The position numbers and the translations under genes were made by a program. From Rossellomorea marisflavi (GTDB lineage Bacteria; Bacillota; Bacilli; Bacillales; Bacillaceae_B), in NCBI RefSeq assembly GCF_009806575.1, contig NZ_CP047095.1:2546001-2610000 (forward strand): a stretch of 64,000 nt of DNA. The letters run 5' to 3'. This document shows positions 24,239 through 34,677 of this stretch, piece by piece. How positions within the stretch are numbered: the stretch's first letter is position 1; every line of letters starts with the position of its first letter. The notes under the pieces were generated by a model. It made no database searches and was not told the origin of the DNA. It saw nothing but the letters and a program-made list of their open reading frames with translations.

Positions 24239-27022
24239 TCAAAGCCAATCTTCGATCTGATCGATGAGTTCGAACAGATCCCCTTCCTGCACCGGCATAT
24301 TCGGGATCGAATCGAGGAATGCCTTCCCATATCTCGTCGATATGATGCGACGGTCATAGACGATGATGATCCCCCTGTCACTGCTCCTTCTGATGAGCCT
24401 TCCGATCCCTTGTTTGAAGCGGATGATGGCTTCCGGAAGCGAGAGGGCCGAAAATGGATTTTTTCCAGCCGCTTTGAGGATTTCCGCCTTTGCCTGTGTG
24501 ACTGGCTCATCAGGAGGGGAAAACGGGAGACGCACCATGGCCAGGCACGAGAGATCCTCGCCAGGTATGTCGACACCTTCCCAAAAGCTGCTTGTACCAA
24601 AAAGGATCGCCTTATCGAAACGCTGGAAGTTCTTTGTCAGCCTCGTGCGGCTTCCCGATGTGATCCCCTGTGCCATCAGCACATACTCTTCGAGAAGCCC
24701 GGAATCCTTCATGAGCTCATACGTCTTCCGGAGCATGTCGTAGGAGGTGAATAGGATGAGCATCCTCCCCTTCGTGGCCTGTGCCACTCCGATCAGATGG
24801 GAGCTGATGGACTCGATATATTCTTCATTGGTCACATGCTGGATCTCCGGTACATCTGAAGGGATGAACAACCTCGTCGCTTCCCGGTAGTCGAATGGAG
24901 AAGGTAGTCGGAGGGTGCCGGCACCCTCGAGCCCGATTTCCTGAAGGAAGAAATCGAATGAATCGCTGACCGTCAGCGTCGCAGATGTGAGGATGACGCT
25001 CTCTTTTTTCACAAACACTTCATCCCGGAGTTGATCAGCCACCGTCACGGGTTGGCCTTGGATGGTCAGGGAGTTCGGCAAGGATCTTGTATCCCCTTCA
25101 AGCCAGATGACATATTCATCCGACGCCTTCAGGAAGAGGGTGGAGAGTCCTGAATGCAGCTCATTCCAATCAAGCAGGAACGAAAAGAATTCTTCGATGA
25201 ATGCTTTCTCAGGATCACTAAGCCTGACTTTCTTTTCTTTTACGGTATCAAGAACCTTCCTGAAATGTCCTTCGATCGTTTTCATATGGGAAACGACCCT
25301 TTCGATGATCATCCTGACGGGCATCCACTGCCTGCTTTTCTTCACATCTTCCGTCAGGCGCCATTGGATCTTGTTTACGCCCGATCTCTTTTTGGATTGC
25401 TTATAGAATGTCGAAGCAAGCACCGTGAACGCTTCTTCGAGTTCTCTGTAAAAGTCCGTGATGAGACGGTCGAGCTCAAACGGGTGGAGTTCCATAGTGA
25501 CCGAATGGTTGGCCAAAAGGTCATCAAGACGCTTATACAGCTGGTGATGGTCCAAGGATCCGAGTTGGGAAACCGTGAATTTAATGGAAGGATAGTCCAG
25601 CATGATCCCAAGATGCTGCCTTGCAGCCTTTTCTAGATGATGGGCCTCATCGATCACAAGATAGTTGAAGTCGGGGAGCATCTTTTTCTCCATTTTCACA
25701 TCGGTCAGAAGCATGGAATGGTTTGTGATGATCAGATCGGCCTCAAGGGCCTCCTTCCTTGCAGAAAGGTAGAAATCCTTCGACACCCACGGATCTTTGT
25801 GATGAGGCAGATGCCATCCGTCCTGCTTCAGCCGGTTCCAGAACAATTGTCCGCCTGAACTCAGGTTGAGTTCGCTCATATCTCCGGTTTCCGTCCTAGT
25901 AAGCCAGACAAGGATCTGCATTTTGGTCAATGCAGCATCATACTGCGCTTCGTCTTCCCTCAGGGACTGCTCGAATTTGAACAGATTGATATAATGATTT
26001 TTCCCTTTCAGAAGGACGGTCTTAAACGGAAAGGGAGCGATGGCTTCCAGGCGCTTGATTTCCTGCTGTAGAAGCTGCTCCTGAAGCTGGATCGTATATG
26101 TACTGATGACCACCCTTTCCCCTCTACGGATCGCAAAATCGAGGCTGGGCCATAGATAGCCGAGGGATTTTCCGACGCCCGTCCCCGCTTCGATCACCAT
26201 ATTTTTGGACAGGTGAAAAGCATCCGTGATGCTTTCCATCATAGCAAGCTGTGCCCCCCTCCGCTCATAATGGGGGACGGATTTCCTCAGGAGCTCCTCG
26301 ATTCCTTCTCCCTCGTCAGCATCCCCTTTGGAGATCTGCAGCTTGCTTTTTTTCTTGATGGCAAGGCCCCGGTGGACCTCCAGCCCTTCGGGAAGATCCT
26401 CGATCCGCTCATATTTGTCATGGAGGATCCGGTCAAAGATCAAGTAGAGATCACTCTTCAGATGATCGGACAGCTTCCTTAGCTTTTCCAGTGTCACCAA
26501 GGGCAATTCGTTGAGGGTGTCGATGAAGTATAAAAGGATTTCTGCCGTGACGTAGGCATCACTGTCAGCCTGATGCGGTCTCACATGACTGACATCGAGG
26601 GTGCTTGACAGCTCGGATAGTTTGAAGCTATCCGCAGACGGAAACGCGACTTTTGCCAATTCCACCGTATCGACCGACGGACCGTCAAAAGGCATATATC
26701 CGCTTTCTTCAAGCTCCGCCTGAAGGAAAGATAGATCGAAATTGACATTATGGGCAACAAATACCGCCCCTTCAAGGATCTTATGGACCACGGGTGCGAT
26801 TTCTTCAAAGGCCGGGGCATCCCGGACCATGTCATCATCGATGCCCGTCAACTCTTCGATGAATGCCGGAATCGGCTTGCCCGGTGAGACAAAGCTCGTA
26901 TATTGGTCGGTAATCTTACCGTTTTCGATCGTGACTGCCGATAGTTGAATGATCCGTTCTCCCCTCTTTGGGGAATTACCGGTCGTTTCAAGATCGACGA
27001 CTACAAATTTCAATGGATCCAT
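24239..27022 (-). CDS. dinG: DinG-type helicase with N-terminal 3'-5' exonuclease domain
   Basis: The ~927-residue protein joins a DnaQ-like DEDDh exonuclease domain (VVDLETTGNSPKRGERIIQL at the start, later HNVNFDLSFL and HQADSDAY) to an XPD-type helicase with Walker A EAGTGVGKS and motif II DEAH. No four-cysteine iron-sulfur cluster is evident between the motor motifs, as in other Gram-positive DinG proteins, where the exonuclease activity is the one established. The ATG at 27022 gives the family-like start MDPLKFVVVDLETTG; an ATG six codons upstream is possible. It is preceded by the panD terminator. Confidence 0.92.
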   Translation of the reverse strand: MDPLKFVVVDLETTGNSPKRGERIIQLSAVTIENGKITDQYTSFVSPGKPIPAFIEELTGIDDDMVRDAPAFEEIAPVVHKILEGAVFVAHNVNFDLSFLQAELEESGYMPFDGPSVDTVELAKVAFPSADSFKLSELSSTLDVSHVRPHQADSDAYVTAEILLYFIDTLNELPLVTLEKLRKLSDHLKSDLYLIFDRILHDKYERIEDLPEGLEVHRGLAIKKKSKLQISKGDADEGEGIEELLRKSVPHYERRGAQLAMMESITDAFHLSKNMVIEAGTGVGKSLGYLWPSLDFAIRRGERVVISTYTIQLQEQLLQQEIKRLEAIAPFPFKTVLLKGKNHYINLFKFEQSLREDEAQYDAALTKMQILVWLTRTETGDMSELNLSSGGQLFWNRLKQDGWHLPHHKDPWVSKDFYLSARKEALEADLIITNHSMLLTDVKMEKKMLPDFNYLVIDEAHHLEKAARQHLGIMLDYPSIKFTVSQLGSLDHHQLYKRLDDLLANHSVTMELHPFELDRLITDFYRELEEAFTVLASTFYKQSKKRSGVNKIQWRLTEDVKKSRQWMPVRMIIERVVSHMKTIEGHFRKVLDTVKEKKVRLSDPEKAFIEEFFSFLLDWNELHSGLSTLFLKASDEYVIWLEGDTRSLPNSLTIQGQPVTVADQLRDEVFVKKESVILTSATLTVSDSFDFFLQEIGLEGAGTLRLPSPFDYREATRLFIPSDVPEIQHVTNEEYIESISSHLIGVAQATKGRMLILFTSYDMLRKTYELMKDSGLLEEYVLMAQGITSGSRTRLTKNFQRFDKAILFGTSSFWEGVDIPGEDLSCLAMVRLPFSPPDEPVTQAKAEILKAAGKNPFSALSLPEAIIRFKQGIGRLIRRSSDRGIIIVYDRRIISTRYGKAFLDSIPNMPVQEGDLFELIDQIEDWL

Positions 27023-27110
27023 CTTCTTCACTGCCTTCATTTAATCGCTACACGTTATCTTCAACAGTGTACCACAATCTCTTCATCGTGAGCCACCATG
27101 CGGGCATAAG

Positions 27111-27140
27111 AAAAGAGGGAGATCCCGGCATCTCCCTCTT
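27111..27140 (-). terminator. panD terminator
   Basis: AGAGGGAGAT pairs with ATCTCCCTCT around a short GC-rich loop; A's on one side give a U-run to the minus-strand transcript. Confidence 0.82.
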
Positions 27141-27152
27141 CCATGTTCACGG

Positions 27153-27536
27153 TCAATAGACCGTTGCTTCCGGTTCTGTACCGAGCATTTCCACGATCGC
27201 ATTATTCTCATCCATGATCGCAACTTTCGGCACATGACGGCTGACGTGTTCTTCCGCGACGAGCTTATAGGAGACGATGATCACGATATCCCCTTCCTGA
27301 ACCTTCCTTGCAGCTGCTCCATTCAGGCAGATGACACCGCTCCCCCGCTTACCGGGGATGATATAGGTTTCCAGGCGTTCTCCATTATTGTTGTTGACCA
27401 CCTGGACCTTTTCATTTGCCACCATCCCCACTGCATCGAGGATCTCTTCATCGATGGTGATGCTGCCCACATAGTTCAAGTTCGCTTCCGTCACGCAGGC
27501 CCTGTGGATCTTCCCGCTCATCATTGTCCTAAACAT
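27153..27536 (-). CDS. panD: aspartate 1-decarboxylase
   Basis: The 127-residue proenzyme makes beta-alanine for pantothenate. It cleaves itself between Gly24 and Ser25 (YVGSITID) to form the pyruvoyl cofactor; both residues are present, as is the NGAAAR segment. The start overlaps the end of panC by eight bases, so panB, panC and panD are one coupled operon. It is the last gene before the terminator at 27111-27140. Confidence 0.97.
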   Translation of the reverse strand: MFRTMMSGKIHRACVTEANLNYVGSITIDEEILDAVGMVANEKVQVVNNNNGERLETYIIPGKRGSGVICLNGAAARKVQEGDIVIIVSYKLVAEEHVSRHVPKVAIMDENNAIVEMLGTEPEATVY

Positions 27537-28392
27537 GTTTATCCTCCTTTGAGACTGTGATTATCATATTATCAATCAACCTTGCCCTTTCATATTGGAC
27601 CGCGAGTGCTAAGATGATCTCCCCATCCCACTCTTCCACCGGGCAGAGTCCCGGGTAAGAGAGAACTTCGATATAATCGATGATTCCTGACGTCCCTGAC
27701 TCGATCGTTTCCCTTACGAGCGACATGACTTCTTCACTGGAATCGGCCCCTTCTTGTATCGCCTTCCGTGCAAGCTGGAGGCTATGCTGCAAAACAGGCG
27801 CTTCCTCCCGTTCTTTTGGAGACAGATAGACATTCCGGGAGCTTTTGGCGAGCCCGTCGCTTTCCCTCATGGTCGGAACCCTGACGATGGTAACAGGGAA
27901 GAAGTAGTCATTTACAAGCCTCTCCACCACGGCCACCTGCTGGGCATCCTTCAGGCCCATGTACACGGAATCGGGCTGTACGATGTGGAATAGTTTCGTG
28001 AGGATCGTCACTACACCGTCAAAGTGACCCGGCCGTCTCTTTCCACACATCACATCAACCCCTTCAGTGACATGAAGGGTGACCGATGTTGTCCCGGCGT
28101 ATATTTCTTCCGTGCGCGGAAGGAACAGGATATCGACCCCAGCTTCCTCCGCCAGTGCCCTGTCTCTCTCCAGATCCCTTGGGTACCGGTCAAAGTCTTC
28201 TCCCGGGCCGAATTGGGTGGGATTCACATAAATACTCATCACGACAAGATCATTCTCTTCCCTTGCCTTCTTTACGAGTGACAGATGCCCTTCGTGAAGA
28301 TACCCCATCGTAGGGACAAAACCGATGCCTGAGCTCTTCTTATTATTTTTCAATACTTCTGTCAGTTCCCTGATGTTCTCTATGCATCTCAT
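27529..28392 (-). CDS. panC: pantothenate synthetase
   Basis: The 287-residue ATP-dependent ligase joins pantoate and beta-alanine. It has [20 protein letters not shown] with the HIGH-like [23 protein letters not shown], and [13 protein letters not shown] in place of KMSKS. The start overlaps the panB stop (ATGA). It stands between panB and panD in the common Bacillus order. Confidence 0.96.
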   Translation of the reverse strand: MRCIENIRELTEVLKNNKKSSGIGFVPTMGYLHEGHLSLVKKAREENDLVVMSIYVNPTQFGPGEDFDRYPRDLERDRALAEEAGVDILFLPRTEEIYAGTTSVTLHVTEGVDVMCGKRRPGHFDGVVTILTKLFHIVQPDSVYMGLKDAQQVAVVERLVNDYFFPVTIVRVPTMRESDGLAKSSRNVYLSPKEREEAPVLQHSLQLARKAIQEGADSSEEVMSLVRETIESGTSGIIDYIEVLSYPGLCPVEEWDGEIILALAVQYERARLIDNMIITVSKEDKHV

Positions 28393-29228
28393 TTATGTCC
28401 ACCACCGTAAAGGCTGTTGAGCTCTTCTTCCTTCATCGAGAACGAGTGATCATCGTCGGGGAAACTCTCAGCCTTGACATCTTCAATGTAGGAGGCAATT
28501 CCACCCCGGACGGCACGGGACACGTCGGTATACGATTTGACGAACTTCGGTGTCCTGTCGACTCCGAACAGGACCATGTCATGAAAGACCAGTACCTGGC
28601 CGTCGGTGTCTTTTCCGGCTCCAATGCCGATGACCGGGATCGACAGGGCCTCGGAGACTTCTTTGGCAATCTGCTTTGGCACGCATTCGAGAACGAGGGC
28701 AAAGGCTCCCGCCTCCTCGCATTCCCGTGCATCCCTGATCAGCTTTTCCGCCTGGGAAGCTGTTTTCCCTTGGACCTTATATCCTCCGAGGACCCCGACC
28801 GATTGCGGTGTCAGCCCGAGATGGGCCATGACGGGGACCCCGGCAGCGGTAAGGGCATGGATCCGATCGACGACCGTCCCCGCCCCTTCAAGCTTCACGG
28901 CATGGGCCCCGCCTTCCTGCATGATTTTTGCTGCAGTCTTCAATGTCTCCTCTGTAGAGAGATGATAGGTCATGAAAGGCAGATCCGTCACTGTGAACGT
29001 GTCGGGAGCACCTCTCCTGACCGCTTTCGTATGGTGGATCATATCAGAGGTGGTAACGGCTACCGTGGAATCATAGCCAAGTACGACCATACCGAGGCTG
29101 TCACCGACCAGAAGCAGGTCGATCCCTGCTTCCTGAGCAAGCTTCGCTGTCGGGTAATCATAGGCCGTGAGCATGGAAATCTTTTCTCCGCTTTCTTTCA
29201 TCTTTAAGAATTGTGTCGTCTGTTTCAT
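28389..29228 (-). CDS. panB: 3-methyl-2-oxobutanoate hydroxymethyltransferase
   Basis: The 279-residue enzyme makes ketopantoate from 2-oxoisovalerate and methylene-tetrahydrofolate, the first step of pantothenate synthesis. It has [54 protein letters not shown] and [26 protein letters not shown] precedes the ATG at 29228. The frame is open 58 codons further upstream, but those codons run through the leader hairpin and are not family-like. A 250-base leader with attenuator features precedes it. Confidence 0.96.
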   Translation of the reverse strand: MKQTTQFLKMKESGEKISMLTAYDYPTAKLAQEAGIDLLLVGDSLGMVVLGYDSTVAVTTSDMIHHTKAVRRGAPDTFTVTDLPFMTYHLSTEETLKTAAKIMQEGGAHAVKLEGAGTVVDRIHALTAAGVPVMAHLGLTPQSVGVLGGYKVQGKTASQAEKLIRDARECEEAGAFALVLECVPKQIAKEVSEALSIPVIGIGAGKDTDGQVLVFHDMVLFGVDRTPKFVKSYTDVSRAVRGGIASYIEDVKAESFPDDDHSFSMKEEELNSLYGGGHK

Positions 29229-29444
29229 GAGTTCCTCCTTCTTTTCAGTCAGAGGTGACGAAACAAAATGATATAAAAAGGATCCTTCTGCAAAAAATTG
29301 ACAGAAGGATCCCTGGATTATCGTAAAGTTTCGGCCCTCTGTCCCAGTCCTGAATGGATCAAGGCAGATTTTAGTTTTCGAATATGGATGTAAACGCTTC
29401 AAGGTGCAGTTCCTAAGGGATACTGCCCAATTCCGATTATAGCA
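29229..29444 (-). promoter_or_regulatory. panB leader with terminator and competing helix (candidate attenuator)
   Basis: The leader runs from the promoter at 29436-29466 to the panB ATG. It contains a strong intrinsic terminator at 29276-29312. Upstream, GACAGAGGG (29335-29343) can pair over nine positions (one G-U) with CCTTCTGTC (29300-29308), which is part of the terminator's 5' arm and loop. The two structures exclude each other. No T-box sequence or riboswitch known to me was recognised, so the signal is unknown. Confidence 0.5.
29276..29312 (-). terminator. intrinsic terminator inside the panB leader
   Basis: On the minus strand GGATCCTTCTG pairs perfectly with CAGAAGGATCC around an 11-base loop and is followed by UUUUU. 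It lies 48 bases upstream of the panB start and downstream of the leader promoter. Confidence 0.8.
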
Positions 29445-29466
29445 TAGGACGACGACGAAGAGGCAA
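29436..29466 (-). promoter_or_regulatory. panBCD promoter with extended -10
   Basis: TGCTATAAT (29436-29444) is a perfect extended -10. A weak -35, TTGCCT (29461-29466), is 19 bases from it, a distance the extended element could tolerate. Confidence 0.6.
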
Positions 29467-29477
29467 GTCTGAGCCTA

Positions 29478-29510
29478 AAAAAAAGAGGAGCTTTTTGCTC
29501 CTCTTAACGG
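29478..29510 (-). terminator. birA terminator
   Basis: AAGAGGAGC pairs with GCTCCTCTT around TTTTT; on the minus strand a long U-run follows, overlapping the birA stop codon region. Confidence 0.85.
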
Positions 29511-30487
29511 GACAACTCGATATCCGCGGAATAAATGTGATGGATCCGACCGGCATCGTCTTCAATCTGAAGGACTCCTTCTTCCGTGATCCCTCGGGCA
29601 TATCCTTCGATGGACCCGTTGATCGTCCGGGCGGTGATTCTCCTCCCGATACTGACGGCATAACCTTCCCACATGAGCTTGATGGGGGTGAATCCCTTTG
29701 CAAGATACAGCTCATAAAGTGCCTCCATCCGCTCTAACACCCTCTGGACGATGTCAGATCGGGAAAGTGAACGGCCAGCCTCCATTCCATAGGAAGTGGC
29801 GAGACTCTTCAACTCATCGGGAAAATGCTCTTGGGTCTGGTTGACGTTCATGCCGATTCCGATGATGATAGAGTTGATTTTATCCGGTTCCGCCTGGAGC
29901 TCGGTCAGGATCCCCGTCGCTTTCTTGCCATTGATCAGGATATCGTTCGGCCATTTGATCTGCGGCTCGAGGCCGGTAGCCTCCTGAATGGCCTGAACGA
30001 CGGCCACCGCTGCGATCAATGTGAACTGCGGGGCTTTCTGGGGAGGGAGGAGCGGCTTCAGGATCAGGCTCATCCATATGCCCGTCCCTTTCGATGAATG
30101 CCACTCCCGCATCAGCCTTCCCCGTCCATCCGTCTGCTCATCCGCAATGACGAGCGTTCCTTCAGGAGCTCCATTGGCAGCCAGTTCATGCGCCACTTTC
30201 TGGGTGCTCCCCACGGTTTCTTCATAATGGATATTCTGGCCGAGTGTCTTCGTCTTCAGACCGATCTTCAATTTGTTTGCAGTCACACTGTCAGGAGCAC
30301 CGATGATCCGGTACCCTTTCTTCCTCACAGCTTCGAGGACGAATCCTTCTTTCCTGAGCTCTTCGATATGCTTCCACACGGCAGCCCGTGAACAGCCCGC
30401 AATGTCTGCAAGGGCCTGGCCGGACAGGAAATCATCCGGTGAATCCGATAATGCGGACAAAAGTTTCTCCCTTATGACCGATTGCAT
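29504..30487 (-). CDS. birA: biotin-protein ligase and biotin repressor BirA
   Basis: The 327-residue protein has an N-terminal winged-helix DNA-binding domain (AGCSRAAVWKHIEELRKEGF) and a ligase domain with DGRGRLMREWHSSKGTG (biotinyl-AMP loop) and QIKWPNDILINGKKATGIL. It biotinylates carboxylases and, with biotinyl-AMP, represses biotin genes. The ATG at 30487 follows a modest GGGTG site; a GTG four codons upstream overlaps it. It overlaps the end of cca, so it is cotranscribed with it. Confidence 0.95.
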   Translation of the reverse strand: MQSVIREKLLSALSDSPDDFLSGQALADIAGCSRAAVWKHIEELRKEGFVLEAVRKKGYRIIGAPDSVTANKLKIGLKTKTLGQNIHYEETVGSTQKVAHELAANGAPEGTLVIADEQTDGRGRLMREWHSSKGTGIWMSLILKPLLPPQKAPQFTLIAAVAVVQAIQEATGLEPQIKWPNDILINGKKATGILTELQAEPDKINSIIIGIGMNVNQTQEHFPDELKSLATSYGMEAGRSLSRSDIVQRVLERMEALYELYLAKGFTPIKLMWEGYAVSIGRRITARTINGSIEGYARGITEEGVLQIEDDAGRIHHIYSADIELSR

Positions 30488-31656
30488 GTTGTCACCCACT
30501 TTCTGATCGAAGCCTTTTCATTCGAAAGTTCTCCGTTTAAGATGGCCTCTTCGATTTTTGCTATTTCCTCTTTCACCCATGGTCCCCCCGGGTTCCCTTT
30601 CCATTTGATCAGCTCCGCCCCGGTCGCCTCGATGTCCTTTACTGAATGGATGGGCAGTTCGTCGTAGCGATTCAAGGCCTCACGAATCGAATGGGGAGAG
30701 GTTGAGATACAGGAAGCAACGGATTCAACGTTCACTACCCCGTTCCTTCCTGTCTTATAGAGGAGCTGTGGAGACCAGTCCCCACAAAGGCGTTCCTTCA
30801 ACGACTCTTTCTCTTTTTCCCTCGCTTTGATTTCCTTTTTAGGCAGCCGCCAGGCTTTCAGGAAACCGCCATCCATCACATGAAATAGCAGGTATAACCA
30901 AGCCTGGTCCTTCGACAGTGATCTCACCGCTGGGTTCTCGCCCATGGCTTCAATAACATCACCATATCCTTCAAGCATGGGGAGCTCACGGTACAGACCG
31001 GTGCGCACCAGCAGGTTAAAAGCAAGATGTTTGTTCATAGAGGCGAGGATCTTCTCGAATTCCATGGTCTTTCTCTCCACGGCGATGTGGCTCATGAGGG
31101 GGGCATGACGGGTAATCGCCTCTCGTGTATCATCTTCCATGTCGAATCCTAGCTGAGCGACAAAGCGGATCCCCCGCATCATCCGCAGGGCATCCTCTGA
31201 AAATCGTTCATCCGGCAGGCCGACGGTGCGGATCCTTTTTTCGCGAAGATCACCCCGCCCTTCAAACGGATCCAGGATCCTGCCCCTTGCATCCATGGCC
31301 ATGCTGTTGATGGTGAAGTCCCTCCGTTTAAGATCTTCCTCGAGGGACCTTACAAAATCGACGGAATCGGGTCTCCTGAAATCCTGATAACCTGCTTCCG
31401 TCCTGAAGGTCGTCACTTCGAACCTTCCGGATCCCGTCAGCACCAAAATGGTGCCATGGTCAATCCCGATATCCACCGTATCGCGGAAAATGCTCTTAAC
31501 CTCTTCAGGAAGGGCAGATGTTGCAATATCGACATCATTGATCGGCCTGCCCAGGAGATGGTCCCTGACCGATCCGCCGACGAAATAGGCGTCATATCCG
31601 TTCGCTTCCAATTCAAGAAGAACGGGCAGCGCCTGGGAAAACTCCCTCGGTAACAT
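30472..31656 (-). CDS. cca: CCA-adding tRNA nucleotidyltransferase
   Basis: The 394-residue class II enzyme adds or repairs the CCA end of tRNAs. It has YFVGGSVRDHLLGRPINDVD with the paired acidic residues DVD, RRDFTINSMA, and RFSEDALRMMRGIRFVAQLGF. AAGGGGGAG precedes the ATG. It is in a tight minus-strand series with bshA upstream and birA downstream, as in B. subtilis. Confidence 0.96.
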   Translation of the reverse strand: MLPREFSQALPVLLELEANGYDAYFVGGSVRDHLLGRPINDVDIATSALPEEVKSIFRDTVDIGIDHGTILVLTGSGRFEVTTFRTEAGYQDFRRPDSVDFVRSLEEDLKRRDFTINSMAMDARGRILDPFEGRGDLREKRIRTVGLPDERFSEDALRMMRGIRFVAQLGFDMEDDTREAITRHAPLMSHIAVERKTMEFEKILASMNKHLAFNLLVRTGLYRELPMLEGYGDVIEAMGENPAVRSLSKDQAWLYLLFHVMDGGFLKAWRLPKKEIKAREKEKESLKERLCGDWSPQLLYKTGRNGVVNVESVASCISTSPHSIREALNRYDELPIHSVKDIEATGAELIKWKGNPGGPWVKEEIAKIEEAILNGELSNEKASIRKWVTTCNRS

Positions 31657-31668
31657 CCTATCTCCCCC

Positions 31669-32790
31669 TTAGATCAATTCCTTGTAGATGGACTCATACT
31701 GATCGACCACGCGATTCCGATGGAATTTTGTACGCACGGTTTCAAGTGCATTCCTTGAGATCTCTTCATAAAGATCTCCGTCCTTCAACACTCTGACGGC
31801 TTTACTTGCCACGGCTTCAAGGTCACCGAGTGGACAGATGAAACCGTTCACCCCGTCCTCGATCACTTCCGGTATTCCCCCGATATCAGTTCCGATTGCC
31901 GGTACCCCGCAGGCCATGGCCTCCAAGGCGACAAGACCGAAGCTCTCTTTTTCGGACAGGAGCAGCTTGAGATCGCTGATGGAGTAGAGTTCTTCCAAGT
32001 TATTTTGTTTCCCCAGGAATAAGACATATTCCTCGATCCCCAGTTCTTTTACGAGAGAGGAGATTGCCCCCATTTCCGGACCGTCTCCTACCAGTAGCAG
32101 CTTTGAAGGAACAGCTTCCTGGATCTTGGCAAATGCACCCACGACATCCTTCACCCGTTTGACCCCTCTGAAGTTCGAAACGTGAATGAGCACCCTTTCA
32201 TGAGGCAAGATCCCATATTCCGTTCGAAGGTGGGACGAGTCAGTCTTCCGGTACACCCTCTCATCGATAAAATTATATACCGTGCGTATATCTTTGTCCG
32301 GTCTGATCAAGTCGTCGGTCTGCTTCACGAGGGCTGTCGACACTGCTGTGACCACATCGGATTTTTCGATACCGAAGCGGATCGCCCCCGTCAGTGAGGC
32401 ATCATATCCGAGCACTGTGATATCCGTGCCGTGAAGGGTCGTGACGATCTTCACATCCTTCCCCGACATTTGTTTCCCGAGGATGGCACAGACGGCATGA
32501 GGGATCGCGTAATGGACGTGGAGGATATCAAGCTCCTCCCGTTCCACCACCTCGGCCATCTTATTAGCCAGTGCGATATCATACGGCGGGTACTGGAATA
32601 CGGAATACTGATTCACTTCCACCTGGTGAAAGTAGATATTATGGTACATCTTGTCCAATCTGAAAGGGATGCTCGAGGTGATGAAATGGATTTCATGTCC
32701 TCTTTCTGCAAGCAGTTTACCAAGCTCTGTTGCCACTACACCCGAGCCCCCGACAGTCGGGTAGCATGTGATACCGATTTTCAACTTCAT
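31669..32790 (-). CDS. bshA: bacillithiol glycosyltransferase BshA
   Basis: The 373-residue GT4 family enzyme makes N-acetylglucosaminyl-malate from UDP-GlcNAc and L-malate, the first step of bacillithiol synthesis. It has [16 protein letters not shown] near the start, [15 protein letters not shown], and the GT4 C-terminal motif [19 protein letters not shown]. It begins six bases after bshB1 ends, giving both first steps of bacillithiol synthesis in one operon. Confidence 0.95.
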   Translation of the reverse strand: MKLKIGITCYPTVGGSGVVATELGKLLAERGHEIHFITSSIPFRLDKMYHNIYFHQVEVNQYSVFQYPPYDIALANKMAEVVEREELDILHVHYAIPHAVCAILGKQMSGKDVKIVTTLHGTDITVLGYDASLTGAIRFGIEKSDVVTAVSTALVKQTDDLIRPDKDIRTVYNFIDERVYRKTDSSHLRTEYGILPHERVLIHVSNFRGVKRVKDVVGAFAKIQEAVPSKLLLVGDGPEMGAISSLVKELGIEEYVLFLGKQNNLEELYSISDLKLLLSEKESFGLVALEAMACGVPAIGTDIGGIPEVIEDGVNGFICPLGDLEAVASKAVRVLKDGDLYEEISRNALETVRTKFHRNRVVDQYESIYKELI

Positions 32791-32795
32791 GATTG

Positions 32796-33503
32796 TTACT
32801 CTCCTAATAGATCATGATGCAATGTAATGGGTGTGTGGGTGAAGAACCCTTCAGCATGAAGGGAGCCCACTTCCTTGCCCATCATGGTTTCCCTCGCCTC
32901 CACAGACTCTATGTAGCCTTTTGTAAGCGGTGTCGCCACTCCGGATGCCTGAATGAACTGACTCGTATAGGCTCGGAGGCTGTCCACCTTCTTATCCATA
33001 TAGCCTTCGATATTCACCATGAAGTCCGGACGGTGGAAACCATTGATCATGTAATAATATAAATGTTGGGGCTTATGGGCGTCCAACTCCCCGTGAAATT
33101 TCCGGATCCCCGAAGAGAAGTACGCTTCAGTGATCAATCTCGATGCGTTCCCGTGATCGGGGTGGCGGTCCTTTTCATACGGAGCAAAGATGACATTGGG
33201 ACGATAGGTACGTATGACTTCGACGACCTTTTTCAGATGATTCTCGTTTATGTATATGCCCCGATCTGGGATATCGAGGGTGATCCGCTCTGACGCACCC
33301 AGGATATCCGCGGCCTTCCTCGCTTCTTCCAGACGAAGTTCCACGGTCCCGTTGGATGATAGTTCTGCGTGGGTAAGATCACAGATGACGATGCGCTTCC
33401 CTTTCTCAGCGTACTTGGCAATGGTCCCCCCCATACCGATTTCGACATCATCGGCATGGGCACCAAAGGCCAGGATATCGACTGCCTGCTCATTCACTCC
33501 CAT
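32796..33503 (-). CDS. bshB1: bacillithiol deacetylase BshB1
   Basis: The 235-residue zinc deacetylase of the PIG-L/LmbE family removes acetate from GlcNAc-malate. It carries [20 protein letters not shown] (zinc-binding AHADD), and [12 protein letters not shown] later in the chain. The ATG at 33503 follows GGAGGAGC and overlaps the mgsA stop by 14 bases; a longer in-frame extension upstream lies inside mgsA and has no site. Confidence 0.94.
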   Translation of the reverse strand: MGVNEQAVDILAFGAHADDVEIGMGGTIAKYAEKGKRIVICDLTHAELSSNGTVELRLEEARKAADILGASERITLDIPDRGIYINENHLKKVVEVIRTYRPNVIFAPYEKDRHPDHGNASRLITEAYFSSGIRKFHGELDAHKPQHLYYYMINGFHRPDFMVNIEGYMDKKVDSLRAYTSQFIQASGVATPLTKGYIESVEARETMMGKEVGSLHAEGFFTHTPITLHHDLLGE

Positions 33504-33903
33504 TGATGATGCTCCTCCATTCAATATCTCCTCTTTCAAGCCCTTTGACCAGGACTTCCGCACTGCCCATATTCGTTGCAAGGGGAACGCAATACACGTC
33601 ACATAGGCGGATCAAGGCTGATACGTCCGGTTCATGGGGTTGGGCAGTCAATGGATCCCGGAAGAATAGGACCAGATCCATCTTATCATTGGCGATATAA
33701 GCCCCTATTTCCTGATCTCCCCCAAGGGGCCCGGACCTGAAGCGATGAACCGGCAATCCGGTTTCTGTCGTAATCCTTGTACCGGTCGTCCCGGTGGCAA
33801 AAAGGGAATGCTGCTCAAAGATGGGCTGGTAAGCCAATACGAAACGGATAAGATCGTCTTTTTTCTTATCATGGGCGATTAGCGCAATATTCATGAATGT
33901 CAC
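33490..33903 (-). CDS. mgsA: methylglyoxal synthase
   Basis: The 137-residue enzyme turns dihydroxyacetone phosphate into methylglyoxal and phosphate. It has [16 protein letters not shown] at the start, [10 protein letters not shown], and [28 protein letters not shown], the family's active-site blocks. It lies between dapB and bshB1. The neighbourhood is meaningful because bacillithiol takes part in methylglyoxal detoxification. Confidence 0.95.
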   Translation of the reverse strand: MTFMNIALIAHDKKKDDLIRFVLAYQPIFEQHSLFATGTTGTRITTETGLPVHRFRSGPLGGDQEIGAYIANDKMDLVLFFRDPLTAQPHEPDVSALIRLCDVYCVPLATNMGSAEVLVKGLERGDIEWRSIINGSE

Positions 33904-33906
33904 CTT

Positions 33907-34677
33907 CTATTCCAGTATATTTTCAAGGCCGTAGACGAGGGTCTTCAGCTCCATGACCGTTTCCACGCATACCTTCACGCCCGACATGAAGCTCTTCCGG
34001 TGGAATGAATCATGACGGATGGTCAACAGTTCCCCTTCTCCTCCAAGCATGACCTGCTGATGGGCAACGAGTCCCGGAAGACGTACACTGTGGATGTGCA
34101 TGCCATCCATTTCGGCTCCCCGTGCACCCTGGAGGGTTTCCTTTTCTTCTGGGTGCCCCTGTTCTTTGGACTGCCTGACTTCCCTGATCATCTCGGCTGT
34201 CTTGACCGCCGTGCCGGACGGTGCATCGAGCTTTTGATCATGGTGGAGCTCAAGGATTTCGATGTCAGGAAAATATTTTGACGCCATTTGGGAGAACTTC
34301 ATCATCAAAACGGCCCCGATGGCGAAGTTCGGTGCGATGATGCATCCGATGCCTTTATCTTCAGCAAGGCTTTTGAGCTCATCCAACTGTTCTGCCGTGA
34401 ATCCTGTCGTACCGACGACCGGTCTCACACCATGCTCCAATGCGGTCTTTGTATGCTTATACCCCACTTCAGGCGTTGTAAGATCGATCAGCACGTCCGG
34501 CACTTCATGAGCGAAACATTCTTCCAGGGAATCGTACACAGGGACTCCTGCAGCAGCTTCCCGTTTATGGTCGATCACACTGACCAATTCAAAATGGTCC
34601 GTTTCTTTCACGAGGGTGACTGCTTCCTTCCCCATTCTTCCCCTTGGCCCTGCAATCGACACCTTAATCATTTCCAT
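33907..34677 (-). CDS. dapB: 4-hydroxy-tetrahydrodipicolinate reductase
   Basis: The 256-residue enzyme of lysine and diaminopimelate synthesis has the nucleotide-binding start [29 protein letters not shown], and [20 protein letters not shown] with the catalytic HH and the K/SGT substrate loop. The ATG at 34677 lies eight bases after GGAGG; one ATG two codons upstream touches that site. It overlaps ypjD by 14 bases. Its product also supplies dipicolinate for spores. Confidence 0.95.
   Translation of the reverse strand: MEMIKVSIAGPRGRMGKEAVTLVKETDHFELVSVIDHKREAAAGVPVYDSLEECFAHEVPDVLIDLTTPEVGYKHTKTALEHGVRPVVGTTGFTAEQLDELKSLAEDKGIGCIIAPNFAIGAVLMMKFSQMASKYFPDIEILELHHDQKLDAPSGTAVKTAEMIREVRQSKEQGHPEEKETLQGARGAEMDGMHIHSVRLPGLVAHQQVMLGGEGELLTIRHDSFHRKSFMSGVKVCVETVMELKTLVYGLENILE

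Noticed and set aside
29229..29402. An in-frame extension of panB 58 codons upstream with a TTG start.
   Set aside because: It would read through the leader terminator, has no ribosome binding site, and panB has an ideal site at its normal ATG.
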